Assembly: GCA_021790555.1 (NCBI GenBank)
Contig: JAJYGY010000141.1
Location: forward strand, 1 to 6,051
Reading direction: 5' to 3'
Source of the DNA: a bacterium
GTDB lineage: Bacteria; Oederibacteriota; JAJYGY01
Length of the DNA stretch: 6,051 bases
The translations under genes and the position numbers were made by a program. Numbering within the stretch: the first letter of the stretch is position 1; the number at the start of each line of letters is the position of its first letter. Of the stretch, positions 6,018 to 6,051 are shown piece by piece. A model generated the notes under the pieces. It saw only the letters and a program-made list of their open reading frames with translations, did not search any database and had not been told where the DNA came from.

Positions 6018-6051
6018 CTCGGCCTTCTTGACGCTCTAGCCGTAGCCCACC

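Overview
The window is a compact, GC-rich bacterial segment in which every supported gene is on the minus strand, so transcription runs from high to low coordinates. It holds the end of a type IV pilus assembly cluster (pilN-pilO-pilP-pilQ), then two shikimate-pathway genes (aroC, aroK), then the start of a cytoplasmic tetratricopeptide-repeat (TPR) protein that runs off the left edge. It is an envelope-biogenesis and housekeeping locus of a Gram-negative organism, since an outer-membrane secretin is present. A pil cluster followed by aro genes is a known arrangement in Proteobacteria. The GC content, the aroC insertion and the TPR protein would fit a deltaproteobacterium-like or Acidobacteriota-like organism, but I cannot settle the taxonomy from this sequence.

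Layout in order of transcription: pilN (C-terminal part only, 5592 to the right edge, with an in-frame TAG 14 bases from the edge), pilO (5035-5595), pilP (4592-5038), a short gap holding an intrinsic-terminator-like hairpin (4560-4584), pilQ (2219-4531, best start TTG), a 46-base gap, aroC (1009-2172), aroK (467-1012), an AT-rich 5' leader (386-466) entered by a strong sigma-70-type promoter that overlaps the end of aroK, and the TPR gene (1-385, incomplete). pilN/pilO, pilO/pilP and aroC/aroK each overlap by the four bases ATGA, which implies translational coupling. No gene-free stretch exceeds 300 bases.

PilN and PilO form the inner-membrane alignment subcomplex, PilP links it across the periplasm to PilQ, and PilQ is the outer-membrane channel through which the pilus passes. 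AroK phosphorylates shikimate, and AroC, two steps later, makes chorismate. I see no functional link between the pilus and aromatic synthesis beyond shared transcription. I found no mobile element, CRISPR array, RNA gene or clearly novel system. The most interesting points are regulatory: a terminator-like element inside the pil cluster, a promoter hidden in the aroK 3' end, and the broken 5' part of pilN.
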